DNA of 7,079 nucleotides, taken from positions 1-7,079 of the forward strand of contig JAEEOD010000286.1 of the NCBI GenBank assembly GCA_016284115.1. The letters run 5' to 3'. The translations under genes and the position numbers were made by a program. Source of the stretch: Bacteroidaceae bacterium. Lineage in GTDB: Bacteria; Bacteroidota; Bacteroidia; Bacteroidales; Bacteroidaceae. This document shows positions 6,048 to 7,079 of this stretch, piece after piece. The notes beneath the pieces are model-generated. The model did no database searches. It saw nothing but the letters and a program-made list of their open reading frames with translations, and had not been told where the DNA came from. The number at the start of each line of letters is the position of its first letter. Within the stretch, counting starts at the first letter, position 1.

Positions 6048-7079
6048 TTAAGCAGCTTTGCGTGGGACTAAAAGGTACTTTTGGCCATGCTTACTGTGTT
6101 GGGAGTCGAACCCCATGAACTTCAATATCTTTCCTATCTTCACACTGGTGTACATGCCTCCTTCGAGCATGGGATATTGCTGCTGTAAATCAATGATCAC
6201 ATCCTTACAAAGCATCCATCGTCCTTGTTCCTCGTCACTAGGCAATCGGAAACAGTTTGCTATCATGCTTTCCAAGTCCACATGCTTGAAATAGGGCTGG
6301 TTTACTTCTTGTATCCTTGCCACTTCATCATTACTAAACCAATAAGGAATCTGCTTTTCTCGAAGCTCATAAAGCAGTTGCGCATAGAGCTGCGGATAGT
6401 CAATGGGCGTCTCATTATCTATGAACATACCTTTGGGTACTCTCAGACATAGATAGCGGCGACTACCCGTAGGATCGCAAAGCGGATGCTCATCGTTGGT
6501 AGTGGCGAGGAAGGAAGCATAGCGCTTTCTATCCTCCTGACTCTTTCCGAAAATCGGCCTTCCATTAACCTTCACCCTTGAGAGTATCTGCTTCAGCTTT
6601 CCTTGCTGTGATGCTCCCATATTGGCAAACTCGTCGATATTCACCAAAAGGTTGTGCGTCAAGGCCATATCGCTGTCGAACTTATTCCCAAAGTTGATAT
6701 GATCAAGGAAGTAAGTTCGCAGTTCTGGAGGCAGAAGCCTTACAGCAAAGGTACTCTTTCCACATCCTTGAGCACCTATCAAGACAGGTACACACTCATT
6801 GCCATGAAGCATGTCCATCCCTATCCAATGCGCCACTGCAGAACGAAGCCAAGTGCTGCACCACTTCAGTTGTTCAGAAGTAAGTCCTGGAATCCTATAG
6901 AATAATCCTGCCACATGGTTCTGACCATCCCAAGCAGGCAGGTGCTCCAGATAGTCTTTGATAGGATCATAGTCTTTAACGGCATCCGATCCTATATACT
7001 CTTCAATATCAGTACGAGGCGACTTCTCATCAAGTCCCTCCTTCTTGGCTTTTCGGACGATGGAGTTGAGGGCTTCAGC
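6048..7079 (-). CDS. VirE/VapE-like P-loop primase-helicase, C-terminal part (partial)
   Basis: The last 343 codons of a gene that begins beyond the right edge; the frame is open through 7079, so the internal GTG at 6914 is not the start. Numbering from the visible end, YDPIKDYLEHLPAWDG (37-52) is the characteristic lead-in of VirE-family helicases (PF05272). Walker A GAQGCGKS (102-109) follows, then Walker B LLVNIDEF with D149 and E150, a sensor-like LATTND (191-196), and GSRRYL with R207/R208 as likely arginine-finger region. Roughly 276-343 (RLPSDEEQGRWMLCKDV to the end) looks like a winged-helix-type C-terminal domain, similar to what I recall as DUF3874 in Bacteroides proteins. These proteins serve replication of phages, satellites and other mobile elements, usually with an N-terminal primase-like domain, which would lie outside the window. 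It is followed by a hairpin and the repeat-rich gap. Confidence 0.88.
   Translation of the reverse strand, partial: AEALNSIVRKAKKEGLDEKSPRTDIEEYIGSDAVKDYDPIKDYLEHLPAWDGQNHVAGLFYRIPGLTSEQLKWCSTWLRSAVAHWIGMDMLHGNECVPVLIGAQGCGKSTFAVRLLPPELRTYFLDHINFGNKFDSDMALTHNLLVNIDEFANMGASQQGKLKQILSRVKVNGRPIFGKSQEDRKRYASFLATTNDEHPLCDPTGSRRYLCLRVPKGMFIDNETPIDYPQLYAQLLYELREKQIPYWFSNDEVARIQEVNQPYFKHVDLESMIANCFRLPSDEEQGRWMLCKDVIIDLQQQYPMLEGGMYTSVKIGKILKFMGFDSQHSKHGQKYLLVPRKAA

Noticed and set aside
6048..6914. A 288-aa gene starting at GTG 6914.
   Set aside because: The same frame stays open to the window edge, and the upstream residues (YDPIKDYLEHLPAWDG) are part of the VirE-family domain, so the true start lies outside the window.

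Overview
The window looks like chromosomal or integrated mobile-element DNA from a member of the Bacteroidales (Bacteroides/Prevotella-like). The evidence is a promoter matching the Bacteroidetes pattern (TTTG, 20 bp, TAnnTTTG), the near absence of Shine-Dalgarno sequences, a VirE/VapE-type helicase with a Bacteroidales-style C-terminal extension, and a small protein resembling the Bacteroidales-restricted DUF6078 family. The species cannot be named from the sequence.

Left part (1-3937, + strand): the 3' end of a type I restriction-modification operon. It opens with the last 32 codons of an upstream gene, whose tail is seven 12-bp repeats encoding a (G/S/D)GQ(I/K) tract. Its TGA overlaps the ATG of a complete hsdR (1048 aa: PD-(D/E)xK nuclease, SF2 translocase, helical C-terminus). 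hsdR in turn overlaps by 13 bp a YgjP/DUF45-type zinc metallopeptidase gene. The stop/start overlaps indicate one translationally coupled operon. The partners hsdM and hsdS are not in the window and would be expected upstream.

Right part (3941-7079, - strand): three genes pointing toward the restriction operon. In transcription order they are a partial VirE/VapE-like P-loop helicase that runs off the right edge, a small Cys-rich DUF6078-like protein, and an unrecognised 455-aa, probably helical protein with its own Bacteroidetes-type promoter. The two divisions converge tail to tail with only 3 bp between stop codons.

The most interesting non-coding DNA is the 247-bp gap between the helicase and the DUF6078-like gene (5801-6047). 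It holds two separate repeat systems: an array of TGAGCA/TGAACA/TGCTCA half-sites alternating at exact 10/12-bp steps (22-bp period), and a cluster of GGTGAAGG boxes including a perfect 12-bp inverted repeat. Next to a replication-type helicase this resembles an iteron region, either an origin or an autoregulatory operator. That reading is inference. No integrase, transposase, tRNA or CRISPR array is visible.
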